A stretch of DNA of 64,000 nt from contig JALJOM010000003.1 of NCBI GenBank assembly GCA_024304885.1, positions 4,296-68,295 of the forward strand, in the 5' to 3' direction. The translations under genes were made by a program, and so were the position numbers. Source of the stretch: Beijerinckiaceae bacterium. GTDB taxonomy: Bacteria; Pseudomonadota; Alphaproteobacteria; Rhizobiales; Beijerinckiaceae. How positions within the stretch are numbered: position 1 is the stretch's first letter; every line of letters starts with the position of its first letter. The notes under the pieces are model-generated. The model had not been told where the DNA came from, did not search any database, and saw only the letters and a program-made list of their open reading frames with translations. Below, piece after piece: positions 42,608 through 53,511 of the stretch.

Positions 42608-43447
42608 ATGGCGATCTACGACCGGCGCCGCGGGCGCAACGGCTTCTATCTCGGGTTGTGCTACGTGGCCACGGGCTTCGGGCTGGCCTTTCTCGTCTGG
42701 ATCCTGCTGACGCTGATCTACAATGGCGCGAAGGGCCTCTCACCGGCCGTATTCACCCAGATGACCCCGCCGCCCGGCTCCGAGGGCGGGCTCCTCAACG
42801 CGATCCTCGGCAGCCTCGTCATGACCGGCCTCGGCATCGTCGTCGGCACGCCGCTCGGCATGCTGGCGGGGACCTACATGGCGGAATACGGCCGCCACTC
42901 CAAGCTCGCTGCCGTGGTGCGCTTCATCAACGACATCCTCCTCAGCGCGCCCTCGATCGTCGTCGGCCTCTTCATCTACGAGGTGATGGTCGCGCGCATG
43001 GGACATTTCTCCGCTCTCGCGGGAGCCGTGGCGCTTGGCGTCATCGTCGTCCCGGTCGTCGTTCGCACGACGGAGGACATGCTCCTCCTCGTTCCGAACC
43101 CGCTCCGAGAGGCGGCGGCAGCGCTCGGCCTGCCGCGCTCTCACGTCATCGGCAAGGTCGCCTATCGCGCTGCACGAGCGGGCCTCATCACCGGCGTGCT
43201 TCTCGCCGTCGCCCGCATCAGCGGCGAGACCGCGCCCTTGCTCTTCACCGCGCTCAACAACCAGTTCTACAGCACGAACCTCGACGCGCCGATGGCGAGC
43301 CTTCCCGTGGTCATCTTCCAGTTCGCGCTGAGCCCCTACAAGGAATGGCAGCAGCTCGCCTGGACCGGTGCACTGATCATCACGGCTGCCGTGCTCAGTT
43401 TGTCGATCATCGCACGCGTCCTCGGGGCGCAGAAATCCTCCAGCTGA
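42608..43447 (+). CDS. pstA: Phosphate ABC transporter permease PstA
   Basis: This 279-residue protein is the second channel half. It has six helices, the stretch [15 protein letters not shown], the coupling loop [30 protein letters not shown] and [15 protein letters not shown]. It begins 3 bases after pstC and is followed 14 bases later by pstB. Confidence 0.96.
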   Translation: MAIYDRRRGRNGFYLGLCYVATGFGLAFLVWILLTLIYNGAKGLSPAVFTQMTPPPGSEGGLLNAILGSLVMTGLGIVVGTPLGMLAGTYMAEYGRHSKLAAVVRFINDILLSAPSIVVGLFIYEVMVARMGHFSALAGAVALGVIVVPVVVRTTEDMLLLVPNPLREAAAALGLPRSHVIGKVAYRAARAGLITGVLLAVARISGETAPLLFTALNNQFYSTNLDAPMASLPVVIFQFALSPYKEWQQLAWTGALIITAAVLSLSIIARVLGAQKSSS

Positions 43448-43461
43448 ACCGAGCGCCGACC

Positions 43462-44454
43462 ATGATCCAGGAAAATCCGGACGCCGTTGGAACGAGTGTC
43501 GAGGCCGATTCGTCCGAGGTCCAAAGCACCGCGACGGCGGAGCCGACGGAGGCAGACCATAGGGCTGCGCCGAGCGACCCCGTCGTAGCGAATGCGCCCC
43601 CGATCGCGGAGGCCGCCGCGACGAGGGGTGCAGCGACGGTGGCGAGCCGGCCGGCCGCAACGGCCCGCTCGGCCAGCGCCAGGACGCTCGCGGCGAGCCT
43701 GCCGCAGAAGATCTCGGTGCGGAACCTGCGCTTCTACTATGGCGAGTTTCTCGCTCTGAAGAGCATCGACCTGCCGCTCTATTCCCACAAGGTCACGGCC
43801 TTCATCGGGCCGTCCGGCTGCGGGAAATCGACCCTGCTGCGGGTCATGAATCGGATGTACGATCTCTACCCGAGGCAGAGGGCCGAAGGCGAGGTCTTGC
43901 TCGACGACACGAACATCCTGAGCTCCAAGCAGGACATCAACCTGCTCCGCGCGCGCGTCGGCATGGTGTTCCAGAAGCCGACGCCGTTCCCGATGTCGAT
44001 CTACGAGAACATCGCGTTCGGCATCAGGCTCTACGAGAAGATGCGCAAGTCCGAGATGGACGACCGGGTCGAGGCCGCTCTCCGCGGCGCCGCGCTCTGG
44101 GACGAGGTGAAGGACAAGCTCAACGCCTCCGGCCTGTCGCTCTCGGGCGGCCAGCAGCAGCGCCTCTGCATCGCCCGTACCGTGGCGATCCGTCCCGAGG
44201 TGATCCTCTTCGACGAGCCCTGCTCGGCGCTCGACCCGATCTCCACCGCCAAGGTGGAGGAGCTTATCGACGAGCTGAAGCAGAAATACACGATCGCGAT
44301 CGTCACCCACAACATGCAGCAGGCCGCCCGCGTCTCGGAATACACGGCCTTCATGTATCTCGGCGAGCTCGTCGAGTTCGGTCCGACCTCCCATATATTC
44401 ACATCGCCGGAAAAGACCCAGACGCAGAACTATATCACCGGACGGTTCGGCTGA
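43462..44454 (+). CDS. pstB: Phosphate ABC transporter ATP-binding protein with N-terminal extension
   Basis: PstB powers phosphate import by ATP hydrolysis. The 330-residue protein has Walker [10 protein letters not shown] (116-124), the signature [13 protein letters not shown], Walker [14 protein letters not shown] and the H-loop VTHNM. The conserved domain starts at [14 protein letters not shown] (about 83), so some 70 residues precede it compared with usual PstB (about 255-270 residues in total). The extension is Ala/Thr/Glu-rich and looks disordered. No internal ATG lies at the expected short start, so the extension is probably translated. Confidence 0.95.
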   Translation: MIQENPDAVGTSVEADSSEVQSTATAEPTEADHRAAPSDPVVANAPPIAEAAATRGAATVASRPAATARSASARTLAASLPQKISVRNLRFYYGEFLALKSIDLPLYSHKVTAFIGPSGCGKSTLLRVMNRMYDLYPRQRAEGEVLLDDTNILSSKQDINLLRARVGMVFQKPTPFPMSIYENIAFGIRLYEKMRKSEMDDRVEAALRGAALWDEVKDKLNASGLSLSGGQQQRLCIARTVAIRPEVILFDEPCSALDPISTAKVEELIDELKQKYTIAIVTHNMQQAARVSEYTAFMYLGELVEFGPTSHIFTSPEKTQTQNYITGRFG

Positions 44455-44497
44455 TCACGGTCGCTTCGAGGTAGGGTGCCAATCGAGGAAGGGTGCG

Positions 44498-45211
44498 ATG
44501 ACCGAGCATATTGTTCATTCCTACGACAAGGAGCTCGAGGAGCTCGGCCAGAAGATCGCCGAGATGGGAGGCATCGCCGAGAAGATGCTGTCCGACGCGA
44601 TGGACGCGCTCGCCGATTGTGACACGAAGCTCGCCCAGACGACGATTGATCGCGACCCGCGTCTCGACATGCTCCAGCGCGAGATCGAGGAGAAAGCGAT
44701 CCTGGCGATCGCGCGGCGTCAGCCGGTCGCCGTGGATCTCCGCGAGATCGTCGCGACCATCCGGATCTCCGGCGACCTCGAGCGCGTCGGCGATCTCGCC
44801 AAGAACATCGCCAAGCGCGCGATCAGGATCGCCAACGATATCCGTGTCCCGCGCGCGATCATCGGCCTGCGCTCCATGCACGATTCCGCCGCGATCCTCC
44901 TCAAGGACGTGCTCGACGCCTATGCCCAACGCGACACCGAGCGGGCGCGCAGGGTCTGGCAGTTCGATTCCGACCTCGATTCGCTCGAGGACTCGGTGTT
45001 TCGCGATCTCCTCACCTTCATGATGGAAGATCCGCGCAACATCACCTTCTGCACACATCTTTTGTTCTGCTCGAAGAACCTGGAGCGGATCGGCGACCAT
45101 GCGACCAATATCGCCGAGACGGTCGTCTATCTCGTGACCGGAGAAACCTTGCCGATGGAGCGGCCGAAAGGTCGCTCCGTCCTGTCCGACCTTCCGACGA
45201 GCGCCGCCTGA
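44498..45211 (+). CDS. phoU: Phosphate-signalling complex protein PhoU
   Basis: PhoU links the Pst transporter to PhoR and shuts the regulon down when phosphate is ample. The 237-residue all-helical protein has the two repeated metal-binding three-helix bundles: ISGDLERVGDLAKNIAKRA and the second copy CSKNLERIGDHATNIAETVVYL. Lengths and motifs are standard. phoB follows after 5 bases. Confidence 0.97.
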   Translation: MTEHIVHSYDKELEELGQKIAEMGGIAEKMLSDAMDALADCDTKLAQTTIDRDPRLDMLQREIEEKAILAIARRQPVAVDLREIVATIRISGDLERVGDLAKNIAKRAIRIANDIRVPRAIIGLRSMHDSAAILLKDVLDAYAQRDTERARRVWQFDSDLDSLEDSVFRDLLTFMMEDPRNITFCTHLLFCSKNLERIGDHATNIAETVVYLVTGETLPMERPKGRSVLSDLPTSAA

Positions 45212-45216
45212 CACTC

Positions 45217-45984
45217 ATGAACGGACTTCCCGAAACGACCGATCCGCGCGGCACCGCGGCGCGCGTCGCCACCGCCGCGCCGCCGGCTGCGCGGATTCTC
45301 GTCGTCGAGGACGAATCTGCGCTCGGCCTGCTCTTGTCCTACAACCTCGAGGCCGAGGGGTTCATCGTCGATCGCGTCGAGCGCGGCGACGAGGCCGAGA
45401 TCAAGCTCGCCGAGACGATCCCAGACCTCGTCATCCTCGATTGGATGCTGCCCGGCGTCTCCGGGCTCGAAATCTGCCGGCGCCTGCGGGCCCGCGAGGT
45501 GACGAGGACCTTGCCGATCATCATCCTCACCGCGCGCGGAGAGGAGAGCGAGCGCGTACGCGGCCTCTCCATCGGGGCCGACGACTATGTCGTCAAGCCC
45601 TTCTCCGTCCCCGAGCTGATGGCCCGGGTGCGCGCGCTCCTGCGCCGGTCCCGGCCGGACCGCGTCTCCGGCCTCCTCGCGGCGGGCGACCTCGAGCTCG
45701 ACCGGCAGAACTGGCGGGTGCACCGCGGCGGCCGCGACATCCATCTCGGGCCGACCGAGTTCCGCCTGCTCGAGCACCTCATGGGCAAGCCCGGCCGGGT
45801 ATTCTCTCGCGCGCAATTGCTCGACAGCGTGTGGGGCCTGTCCTCCGAGATCGACGAGCGGACCGTTGATGTCCACGTCGGGCGGCTGCGCAAGGCCTTG
45901 TCGGCCGCCGGCGAGAAGGATCCGATCCGCACCGTGCGTGGCGCCGGCTATTCCTTCGACGAGACCTTCGGCAAGGCGCCCTGA
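45217..45984 (+). CDS. phoB: Phosphate-regulon response regulator PhoB
   Basis: PhoB binds Pho boxes such as the one before pstS. The 255-residue protein has a receiver domain with the acidic pair in VVEDES, phospho-acceptor Asp75 in LVILDWMLPG and the switch lysine in DDYVVKPFSVPEL. A C-terminal winged helix (TEFRLLEHLM, ERTVDVHVGRLRKAL) follows. About 25 additional N-terminal residues rich in Ala precede the receiver. Confidence 0.96.
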   Translation: MNGLPETTDPRGTAARVATAAPPAARILVVEDESALGLLLSYNLEAEGFIVDRVERGDEAEIKLAETIPDLVILDWMLPGVSGLEICRRLRAREVTRTLPIIILTARGEESERVRGLSIGADDYVVKPFSVPELMARVRALLRRSRPDRVSGLLAAGDLELDRQNWRVHRGGRDIHLGPTEFRLLEHLMGKPGRVFSRAQLLDSVWGLSSEIDERTVDVHVGRLRKALSAAGEKDPIRTVRGAGYSFDETFGKAP

Positions 45985-46055
45985 CCGCGCGGAGCCGGGG
46001 TGCCCGCCGCCGTCGGATCAATTGATTGGTCTGACGTCGGCCTTCGGATGTCCCT

Positions 46056-47012
46056 TTACCCGGCCGGCAGGCAGCCGAGGCCTTCGAGCGACGCGCGCAC
46101 GGCCTCCTCCAGAGGAGTGTGGGGCTCGGTGCCGAGCGTGGCAAGCAGCTTCGTGTTGTCGAGCTGCATCGGCACGCGCCACAGATAGCGCATTTCCCAC
46201 AATTCGCGCATCAAAGGCACCACAGGCGAAGCGAGTCCGACGAGCCACCAGGGCATGGGCCTGATCGGGATGCGTGGGTCGCCCACGGCCGCGCGAATTG
46301 CCTCGGCCATCTCGATTCCACGCTCGAGCCAATGCCCCCGAAAATGCACGACCTCGAAGGCGGCGAGCTTCGCGTCGCGCTCAGCGAGGAGGGCGAAGGT
46401 CTCGGCGAGATCGGGCAGATAGGCGAAGGCGTGCCCGATGTCCGGCGGGCCGGGATAGCTGATCGCGCGCACCGGCCGGCCCGGCGTCACCAGCGCCTGG
46501 CTGAACCAGCTGCCCACAGCGTGGGGTCCGAAGAAATCACCGGCGCGAAGGACGAGGGTGCGCACGCCCTCCCTCGCCGCCTCGGCGAGCAGCTGCTCGA
46601 GCGCGATCCGGACAGCGCCCTTGCGGGTCACCGTGCGTTGCGGCGTATCCTCGCGGAGAACCATCGGCCCATCCGGCGGGAAATTGTAGATCGAGCCGGG
46701 GAAGAGAATTCGCGCGCCCGACGCCTTGGCCGCGGCGATCGAGCTTCCGAGCATCACCGGCGCGAGGCCCGGCCAGTTGCGATATTTCGGCGGATTGACG
46801 CCGTGGAGGATGAAGCGCGCTCCCTCCGCCGCCGCGACCACATCGGCCGCGTTCATGGCATCGCCGCGGACCCATTCGTAGCCGGAAGGATCCTTCACGG
46901 CGTCCGGCTGCCGGTGCAGCGCGCGGACATGCCACCCACGCCGCGCGAAGGCGCGAGCCACCTCGCTGCCGATCCCGCCCGTCGCGCCGAGCGCGAGAAT
47001 GGTCGCGCTCAC
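46056..47012 (-). CDS. NAD(P)-binding epimerase/dehydratase-like protein
   Basis: This 318-residue extended-SDR or atypical-SDR protein begins with the Rossmann motif ILALGATGGIGSEVARAFARRGWHVRAL. It continues with ARFILHGVNPPKYRNW, FPGSIYNFPPDG and VLRAGDFFGP. No YxxxK catalytic pair is evident at the usual place, so it may be an NmrA-like or redox-sensing SDR. The GTG start overlaps the hslO stop by 4 bases. It is the last gene of the argD-argF-hslO operon. Confidence 0.82.
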   Translation of the reverse strand: MSATILALGATGGIGSEVARAFARRGWHVRALHRQPDAVKDPSGYEWVRGDAMNAADVVAAAEGARFILHGVNPPKYRNWPGLAPVMLGSSIAAAKASGARILFPGSIYNFPPDGPMVLREDTPQRTVTRKGAVRIALEQLLAEAAREGVRTLVLRAGDFFGPHAVGSWFSQALVTPGRPVRAISYPGPPDIGHAFAYLPDLAETFALLAERDAKLAAFEVVHFRGHWLERGIEMAEAIRAAVGDPRIPIRPMPWWLVGLASPVVPLMRELWEMRYLWRVPMQLDNTKLLATLGTEPHTPLEEAVRASLEGLGCLPAG

Positions 47013-47989
47013 CCCTCGAAAACCTTCGGGTCGAACTCGCGATAGGTCGAGCAGAACTCGCAGGTGACGCCGATCCTGCCGTTGTCTCCCACCATGTCGG
47101 CGCGCTCCTGCGGGCTGAAGCGGCGCAGCATGGCCTCGATCCCCTCCTGCGAGCAGCGGCAGGCATGATGAACCTCCCGCGCGCCGAACACCGTCACGCC
47201 GCGCTCGTGGAAGAGCCGGTAGAGCAGGCGCTCGCTCGAGAGGGTGGGATCGACGAGCTCGTGGTCCTCGATCGTCGCGGTGAGCACCTTGGCCTCGGTC
47301 CAGGCGTCGTCCTCCGCCGGGGCCTCGACCGTGACGCCGAGGGGCACGTCGCCCGGATCGAGATCGGCCTGCCTCTGCCGCTCGGGCGCATTCGGCAGGA
47401 ATTGCAGCATGAGCCCGCCGGCCCGCCAGCTCGTGCCGGCGCCCGTCAGGCTCTGCGCGACGGCGAGCCGCACGCGAGTCGGAATTTGCTCCGACTGGCG
47501 GAAATATTGATGCGCGGCCTCCTCGAGCCCCTGGCCCTGCAGGGCGACGATGCCCTGGTAGCGCGACGTCTCGTTCGCCTGGTCGATCGTGAAGGCGAGA
47601 TGGCCGGCGCCGAGCAGGTCCCCGCTGCGCTCGCCACCGTTCAGGCGTGCGGGATCGAACCGCGCGAAGGCGCGCAACCGATCGGGCGCGTCGAAATCGA
47701 CGACCAGCATGTCGATGGCGCCATCGGTGCGGGTCTGGAGCTGGAACCGCCCGTCGATCTTCACCGAGGAGCCGATCAGCACGGTGAGCACGACGGCCTC
47801 GCCGACGAGCCGCGCGACGGGCGCCGGATAGTCGTGCTTGCCGAGGATGTCGTCGATCGCGGCGCCGAGCCGCACGATCCGCCCGCGCACGTCGAGCGGC
47901 TCGACCGCGAAAGGCAGGATCGTGTCGTCGGCACCCAGATCGCTGACCGGACGCTGCTCGGGGGCGCGAGGCGCGGCGGACCCCGTCAT
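47009..47989 (-). CDS. hslO: Redox-regulated Hsp33 family chaperone
   Basis: Hsp33 is activated by oxidants in the cytoplasm and holds unfolded proteins. The 326-residue product has the folded N-domain ([36 protein letters not shown]) and the C-terminal zinc redox switch CRC (C277, C279) with CEFC (C310, C313). It overlaps argF and the downstream gene by 4 bases each. The argD-argF-hslO order is widespread in Hyphomicrobiales. Confidence 0.96.
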   Translation of the reverse strand: MTGSAAPRAPEQRPVSDLGADDTILPFAVEPLDVRGRIVRLGAAIDDILGKHDYPAPVARLVGEAVVLTVLIGSSVKIDGRFQLQTRTDGAIDMLVVDFDAPDRLRAFARFDPARLNGGERSGDLLGAGHLAFTIDQANETSRYQGIVALQGQGLEEAAHQYFRQSEQIPTRVRLAVAQSLTGAGTSWRAGGLMLQFLPNAPERQRQADLDPGDVPLGVTVEAPAEDDAWTEAKVLTATIEDHELVDPTLSSERLLYRLFHERGVTVFGAREVHHACRCSQEGIEAMLRRFSPQERADMVGDNGRIGVTCEFCSTYREFDPKVFEG

Positions 47990-48945
47990 GTGATGCCGCC
48001 GGCTCCGAGGCACCAGGCGAGGATGCCCTTCTGGGCATGGAGCCGGTTCTCGGCCTCGTCGAAGACGACGGATTGCGGCCCGTCGATCACCTCGTCGGTG
48101 ACCTCCTCGCCGCGATGGGCCGGCAGGCAGTGCATGAAGAGGGCATCCTTCGCGGCTGCTGCCATGAGCTTGGCATCGACCTGATAGGGCGCGAGCAGCT
48201 CGCGCCGCAGGGCCTCGTCGGCGTCGCCCATCGAGACCCAGCAATCCGAGACGACCACGTCGGCGCCGGCGACGGCCTCGTAGGGATCGCGGGTGAGGTG
48301 GAGCTTCGTCTTGGCGGCGTACGCCCAGTCGACGAGCTCGGCAGGCGGCGCGAGCTCGGCCGGCGTCGCGACTTCGAGCGTGAAGTCGAACTTTTGCGCG
48401 GCATGAACCCAGCTCGCGAGCACATTGTTCGCGTCGCCGCTCCAGGCCACGGTGCGGCCCTTGATCGGGCCGCGCTTCTCCTCGAAGGTCAGGATATCCG
48501 CCATGACCTGGCAGGGATGCGAGCGCTTGGTGAGCCCGTTGATGACCGGCACCTCGGCATGGCGGGCGAGCTCCATCATGTCGCCGTGGTCGAGGATGCG
48601 GATCACCACGGCATCGACGAAGCGGGAGAGCACGCGCGCGGTATCGGCGATGGTCTCGCCGCGGCCGAGCTGCATCTCCTGGCCCGTCAGCATGACGGTC
48701 TCGCCGCCGAGCTCGCGCATGCCGATGTCGAAGGAGACGCGCGTGCGGGTCGAGGGCTTGTCGAAGATCATCGCGAGCACCTTGCCGGCGAGTGGCTTCT
48801 CGCGGGGCACCTCGCCCTTTCTGCGGCGCGCCTTGAGTTTCGCGGCAATGTCGAGGATCTGGCGCAGGTCCGCGGCGGGAATCTCGGAAATGTCGAGGAA
48901 ATGCCGCGGCAAAACCGGCTGCAGCTTGTGGAGCGCGGCCGTCAT
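47986..48945 (-). CDS. argF: Ornithine carbamoyltransferase
   Basis: ArgF joins ornithine and carbamoyl phosphate to give citrulline in arginine synthesis. The 319-residue enzyme has the carbamoyl-phosphate motif [11 protein letters not shown] (STRTR 65-69), the ornithine loop [10 protein letters not shown] and the [11 protein letters not shown] motif near residue 275. It is translationally coupled to argD and hslO by ATGA overlaps. Confidence 0.97.
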   Translation of the reverse strand: MTAALHKLQPVLPRHFLDISEIPAADLRQILDIAAKLKARRRKGEVPREKPLAGKVLAMIFDKPSTRTRVSFDIGMRELGGETVMLTGQEMQLGRGETIADTARVLSRFVDAVVIRILDHGDMMELARHAEVPVINGLTKRSHPCQVMADILTFEEKRGPIKGRTVAWSGDANNVLASWVHAAQKFDFTLEVATPAELAPPAELVDWAYAAKTKLHLTRDPYEAVAGADVVVSDCWVSMGDADEALRRELLAPYQVDAKLMAAAAKDALFMHCLPAHRGEEVTDEVIDGPQSVVFDEAENRLHAQKGILAWCLGAGGIT

Positions 48946-50153
48946 GACAGAGCCCCGCCGACACTCGCCGCGATCGCTGGCTGCGGCGCGATACTGCGGC
49001 AGGCGGCGTCGAGCCGCGCGAGAGCCTCGGTCACCTCCGCCTCGCCGATGACCAAGGGGGGAAGCAGCCGCGCGACATTGTCGCCGGCGGGGATGACGAG
49101 GAGCTTCTCGGCCCGGGCCGCGGCGGCGAAATCATTGACCGGCACCCGCAGCGCGAGGCCGAGCATCAAGCCCTCGCCGCGGACCTCGGCGATCACGCTC
49201 GCGTGGCGATCGGCGAGCGCGGCGAGACCCTGCTTCAGGCGCGTGCCAATGAGGGCAACATGATCGAGGAAGCCTGGCGCGAGCACGACGTCGAGCACGG
49301 CATTGCCGATCGCGGTCGCGAGCGGGTTGCCGCCGAAGGTCGTGCCGTGGCTCCCGGCCGTCATGCCCTTGCCGGCCTCGCGGGTCGTGAGAAAAGCGCC
49401 GAGCGGAAAGCCGCCGCCGATGCCTTTCGCGATCGCCATGATGTCCGGGACGACGCCCGAAAGCTCGTAGGCGAAGAGCTTGCCGGTCCGCCCGACGCCG
49501 GTCTGAACCTCGTCGAAGACGAGGAGCAGGCCTTCCCGGTCGCAGAGCGCGCGCAAGGCCCGCAAATATTCCGGGGCGGCGACACGGATGCCTCCTTCAC
49601 CCTGGATCGGCTCGATCAGGATCGCACCGGTCGCAGGTCCGACAGCCCTTTTCACGGCCTCGAGGTCGCCGAAGGGGACCTGGTCGAAGCCTTCGGCCTT
49701 GGGGCCGAAGCCCTCGAGATACTTGGGATTGCCGCCGGCTGCGATCGTCGTGGTGGTGCGGCCGTGGAACGCGCCTTCGAAGGTGAGGATGCGAAACCGT
49801 TCCGGCCGACCGCTCACATAATGATACTTGCGGGCGGTCTTGATCGCGCCCTCGAGCGCTTCCGCCCCGGAATTGGTGAAGAACACATAGTCGGCGAAGG
49901 TCACGTCGGTGAGGCGGCGGGCGAGGCGCTCTGCCTGCGGGATCTGGAACAGGTTCGACGTGTGCCAGAGCTTGCCGCCCTGCTCGGTCAGCGCCGCGAC
50001 GAGATGGGGATGCGAATAGCCGAGCGAGGCGACCGCGATCCCGCCGCCGAAATCGAGAAACGTCTCACCGGCCGTAGTGGTCAGCCAGGCGCCCTCGCCG
50101 CGCTCGAAGGCGAGATCCGCACGGGCATAGGCCGGAAGCAGGGACGAGGTCAC
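48942..50153 (-). CDS. argD: Acetylornithine aminotransferase
   Basis: ArgD makes N-acetylornithine in arginine synthesis, and its homologues also act in lysine synthesis. The 403-residue PLP enzyme has [54 protein letters not shown] and the PLP-lysine motif [16 protein letters not shown]. The GTG start at 50153 has GGAG seven bases upstream, and the longer ATG frames upstream hold no family sequence. It is first in a four-gene overlapping operon. Confidence 0.95.
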   Translation of the reverse strand: MTSSLLPAYARADLAFERGEGAWLTTTAGETFLDFGGGIAVASLGYSHPHLVAALTEQGGKLWHTSNLFQIPQAERLARRLTDVTFADYVFFTNSGAEALEGAIKTARKYHYVSGRPERFRILTFEGAFHGRTTTTIAAGGNPKYLEGFGPKAEGFDQVPFGDLEAVKRAVGPATGAILIEPIQGEGGIRVAAPEYLRALRALCDREGLLLVFDEVQTGVGRTGKLFAYELSGVVPDIMAIAKGIGGGFPLGAFLTTREAGKGMTAGSHGTTFGGNPLATAIGNAVLDVVLAPGFLDHVALIGTRLKQGLAALADRHASVIAEVRGEGLMLGLALRVPVNDFAAAARAEKLLVIPAGDNVARLLPPLVIGEAEVTEALARLDAACRSIAPQPAIAASVGGALS

Positions 50154-51376
50154 GAGAGCGCTCCAAGTGAAAGCTCGAGTTGAAAGCTCGAGGTCCGATC
50201 GGCAGCGGTCCCGGCGGGAGGGCATTTCCGCCGGTTGGTACTCTGCGAGGTCGGGTCGACCGAGCTCGATGCCGCACCCCGACGGGTTCGAAGAGGTCGC
50301 CGCATCGGAGTCCATGCGCGCGGCTCCAAAATCAAATTGCCGCCCGAGTGGGGGCGGCAATGCTGCACGACACCGCATGCGTACCTGGGATCGAGTTCCC
50401 GGTGCGCCGATTCCCTCGCTTCTCCGCTGGTCGTCCCCGCAGCGCCGCTCGGTGAGCGCGCCGCGAGGACGCCGGATACTAGCACTCCGCCGGGAGTGGT
50501 CAAATGGCGCACCGCCGCAGGAGTCGCGCTACGCGGAACGTGTTCACGCGTCGCGTCGGGGGAGCCAGCTTTGCACAAGCGGGGCGCGCGAGACTGATGC
50601 AGGACCTCTCGGGGCAGGGCTAGTCGGGCGAGACTACCGTTTCGCGCCGCGCGCCGGCCCGCCTGGCCCTGTCGGGGAGGCCGTCCAGCAGGACGTGGAT
50701 CGCCTCGCTCGGCCGCACGGCGACCGGGCGGTTTTCCGAGTGGAGGGATCGAGTGCGCGTGCACGAGAGCGAGCAATAGAGCGCTCTGCGACCGAACTGG
50801 TCGCAGGGCCGCTCTACAGGTTTGCTTTGTCGCATTTTCGCGACGCGAACCGCTTTCCGGCTCGCTGGAAAATGCTCGATGCGACGGAATTTCGGCTTCG
50901 GCACGACAGGGCTCCGGAGCAACGGTTGCAAGCTCCTGTTGAAAACAGGCGACCGGCCGTTGCGGAGCTTGCGTGAGATTCAAGCACTAGGGTAGCGTCG
51001 CGTCCGTAAGCACGACATCTCGTGTGGCCGGGTGGTGTTGCCGAAAAGCACACGGGTTCGCATAGGTTCGGGGCTCGCCCGGCGGATCGCGCTCGAACGG
51101 CGCCGTGGCTCGGGGTCGCACCCGGGACCGGGAGGGTGCGGTAGCGCAGCGAGGAGCCGTTTCCGGCGAGCCCGATCGCTACGCAACTCCGCGCAGGGGT
51201 TCGACGCGATGCCGGCCGTGGGTTTCCGATCCGGCAAGATCGGAAGCTCGGTCGGGGGCGTCGGCTCCGCGGCGAGGAGGATGCTCGACCGAGAGGATCC
51301 GGAGCGCGGGCCGACCCGGCTCGAGCCGGCTGCGCGCGTGCAAGGCCATCGTTTGGATGGGAAAGGGACCTGTCTC
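50154..51376. other. 1.2 kb region without a recognisable gene, between argD and gcrA
   Basis: Both strands hold long open frames, but none resembles a protein family and all look like GC-rich chance frames. The only identified element is a family A repeat near 50809-50882. The region must contain the divergent promoters of argD and gcrA. It could also hold a small RNA or decayed genes. Confidence 0.5.
50809..50882 (-). repeat. Family A dispersed repeat, inverted
   Basis: The element reads GCTCTACAGG, TTGTCGCATTTTCGCGACGCG and closes with GCTCGCTGGAAAATGCTCGA. It is the reverse orientation of the TAGAGCATTTTCCAGCG element. Confidence 0.8.
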
Positions 51377-51916
51377 ATGGAGACCGCGACGTCCTGGACG
51401 GATGAAAGGATCGAGCTTCTGCGAAAGCTTTGGCTCGACGGCATGAGCGCGAGCCGGATCGCGGCCGAGCTTTCCAACGGAATGACCCGCAACGCGGTGA
51501 TCGGCAAGGTCTATCGCTTGGGCCTGTCGGGCCGAGCCAAGGCTGGGGGCGCGGTCGAGGCGGCATCGAAAGCGCGGGTCAGGCCCGCGCCCCGCGCGGG
51601 GGGCACGGCGCTGCAGGGCGTGACCGTGGTTCACGGCAATACCGCCCTCGCGATCAGCCCCACTGCGGTCGAGGAGCCGGCACCGGCTGTCGCCGCCGAG
51701 AATGTCGTCGTGGCTTTCACCGAGCCCGTGACGATCGTCGATCTGCGCGAGTCGATGTGCCGGTGGCCGATCGGCGATCCCGGCTCGGCGGAGTTTCGAT
51801 TTTGCGGAGCCGCGAAACGTGTGGGGGGCGGCCCTTATTGCGCCCACCATGCCGGCATCGCCTACCAGCCGCAGCACGATCGGCGGCGCGCAAGGGTGGT
51901 CGAGAAGCCCGCCTAG
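51377..51916 (+). CDS. gcrA: GcrA cell-cycle regulator
   Basis: GcrA is an alphaproteobacterial sigma-70 co-regulator that acts at promoters with CcrM-methylated GANTC sites. The 179-residue protein has the N-terminal DNA-binding helix-turn-helix WTDERIELLRKLWLDGMSASRIAAEL with RNAVIGKVYRLGLSGR. A low-complexity linker and a C-terminal RNA-polymerase-binding domain with cysteines (SMCRWPIGDPGSAEFRFCGA, YCAHHAGIAY) follow. AGGGA lies 8 bases before the ATG. Its TAG stop is the first triplet of a family B repeat. Confidence 0.95.
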   Translation: METATSWTDERIELLRKLWLDGMSASRIAAELSNGMTRNAVIGKVYRLGLSGRAKAGGAVEAASKARVRPAPRAGGTALQGVTVVHGNTALAISPTAVEEPAPAVAAENVVVAFTEPVTIVDLRESMCRWPIGDPGSAEFRFCGAAKRVGGGPYCAHHAGIAYQPQHDRRRARVVEKPA

Positions 51917-52034
51917 ATCACGATGACTTTGGATCGAGCCGATCCAAAGTGATGAAACGGGATCGATTCTAAAAACTTAGCGCGGGATGCGGGCGCAAAA
52001 CCGGCATCCACTTTTCCTCATCCCGCGCTAGCGC
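51914..52034 (+). repeat. Family B dispersed repeat after gcrA
   Basis: The element begins TAGATCACGATGACTTTGG and contains the palindrome GGATCGAGCCGATCC. It ends CACTTTTCCTCATCCCGCGCTAG, which pairs with the internal GCGCGGGATG. It supplies the gcrA stop codon. Related copies lie at 55489-55606 and 57612-57726. Confidence 0.85.
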
Positions 52035-52106
52035 CGGCGAGATGTGAAGCAGTGCCCGCTACTCTGGAAGATGTTCTGAAGCACGCCACACAGATATCGA
52101 GCGGAC

Positions 52107-53510
52107 CTACCCCCTCCTCGCCTTGTTCCCGTCGTAGGGGTTCTCGGTGGTCTTCTTCGACAGCCGGATCGGGACGCCCGGAAGATCGAAGGCCTGGCGC
52201 AGGCCGTTGACGAGGAAGCGCTCGTAGCTCACCGGCAAGGAGGCGAGCTGGTTGCCGAAGACCATGAAATAGGGCGGACGCGCGCGAAGCTGCGTGATGT
52301 AGCGGATCTTGATGCGGCGGCCCGCGACCGCCGGCGGTGGCGTCGCCTCCAGCGCGGTTGCCAGCCATCGGTTGAGCCGCGCGGTCGAGACACGCTTGTT
52401 CCACACCACATGAGCGGCGACGATCGCCTCCATGAGCTTGTCGATGCCGGCCCCGCTCGCCCCGGAGACCGCCACCACGGGCGCTCCCCTGACCTGCGGG
52501 AGAAGCCGCGCGGCCTCCTCGCGGAGCTGCGGCAGCCGCGTGCTCTTGTCCTCGACGAGGTCCCACTTGCCGAGGCCGATGACGAGGGCCCGGCCCTCGC
52601 GCTCGACGAGGTCGGCGAGCGTCAGATCCTGCTTCTCGAACGGGATCGTCGAATCGAGCAGGAGCACGACGACCTCGGCGAACTTCACCGCGCGCAGGGC
52701 ATCGGCGGCGGCGAGCTTCTCGAGCTTGTCCTCGATCTTGGCGCGGCGCCTGAGCCCCGCCGTGTCGAACATCTTCACGCGTCGGTCGCGCCAGGAGAAT
52801 TCCACGCCGATCGTGTCGCGGGTGAGGCCGGGCTCCGGCCCCGTGAGCAGCCGGTCCTCGCCGAGAATCTTGTTGAGGAGCGTCGATTTCCCGGCGTTGG
52901 GGCGTCCGATGATCGCGACCCTCAGCGGCTTCGTCGGGTCGAGCTCGGACCCGTCCTCGTCCTCGGCGAAGCGGCGGCGCTCGGCCCCGCCGTCCCGCTC
53001 CGCCGGCACGTCGGTCTCGGCCGGCAGCGCGGCGCGCAGGGCGGCATAGAGCTCGGCGAAGCCTTCGCCGTGCTCGGCCGAGAGCGGTACCGGATCGCCG
53101 AGGCCGAGGTCGTAGCCCTCGATCGCCCCCGCCTCGCCGCCTCGCCCCTCGGCCTTGTTGGCGATCACGATCAGAGGCTTTCCCGCGCGGCGCACGAGAT
53201 CGGCGAAGTAGCGATCCTCGGGGAGCAGGCCCGCGCGCGAGTCGAAGACGAAGAAGATCGCGTCCGCGCTTTCGAGCGCGGCTTCGGTCTGCGCCCGCGT
53301 GCGTCCCGAAAGCGAGAAGCTGTCGCCTTGCTCGAGCCCGGCGGTGTCGATGATCTTGAAGCCGAGGTCGCCGAGCCTGGCGTCACCTTCGCGGCGGTCT
53401 CGGGTCACGCCCGGTCGGTCGTCGACGAGCGCGAGCTTCTTGCCGACGAGGCGATTGAACAAGGTCGACTTGCCGACATTCGGGCGTCCGATGATCGCGA
53501 CCGTGAACAT
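52107..53510 (-). CDS. der: Ribosome-assembly GTPase Der
   Basis: Der (EngA) is an essential tandem GTPase in 50S subunit assembly. The 467-residue protein has two G domains, each with a GRPN(V/A)GKST P-loop (first at 8-16) and with [16 protein letters not shown] switch segments. NKAEG in the first and a GKWD-type (GLGKWDLV) motif in the second are also visible. A C-terminal KH-like domain ([20 protein letters not shown]) follows. Its start codon abuts a family A repeat that forms the 5' leader. The YfgM-like TPR gene lies upstream on the same strand. Confidence 0.96.
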   Translation of the reverse strand: MFTVAIIGRPNVGKSTLFNRLVGKKLALVDDRPGVTRDRREGDARLGDLGFKIIDTAGLEQGDSFSLSGRTRAQTEAALESADAIFFVFDSRAGLLPEDRYFADLVRRAGKPLIVIANKAEGRGGEAGAIEGYDLGLGDPVPLSAEHGEGFAELYAALRAALPAETDVPAERDGGAERRRFAEDEDGSELDPTKPLRVAIIGRPNAGKSTLLNKILGEDRLLTGPEPGLTRDTIGVEFSWRDRRVKMFDTAGLRRRAKIEDKLEKLAAADALRAVKFAEVVVLLLDSTIPFEKQDLTLADLVEREGRALVIGLGKWDLVEDKSTRLPQLREEAARLLPQVRGAPVVAVSGASGAGIDKLMEAIVAAHVVWNKRVSTARLNRWLATALEATPPPAVAGRRIKIRYITQLRARPPYFMVFGNQLASLPVSYERFLVNGLRQAFDLPGVPIRLSKKTTENPYDGNKARRG

Positions 53511-53511
53511 T

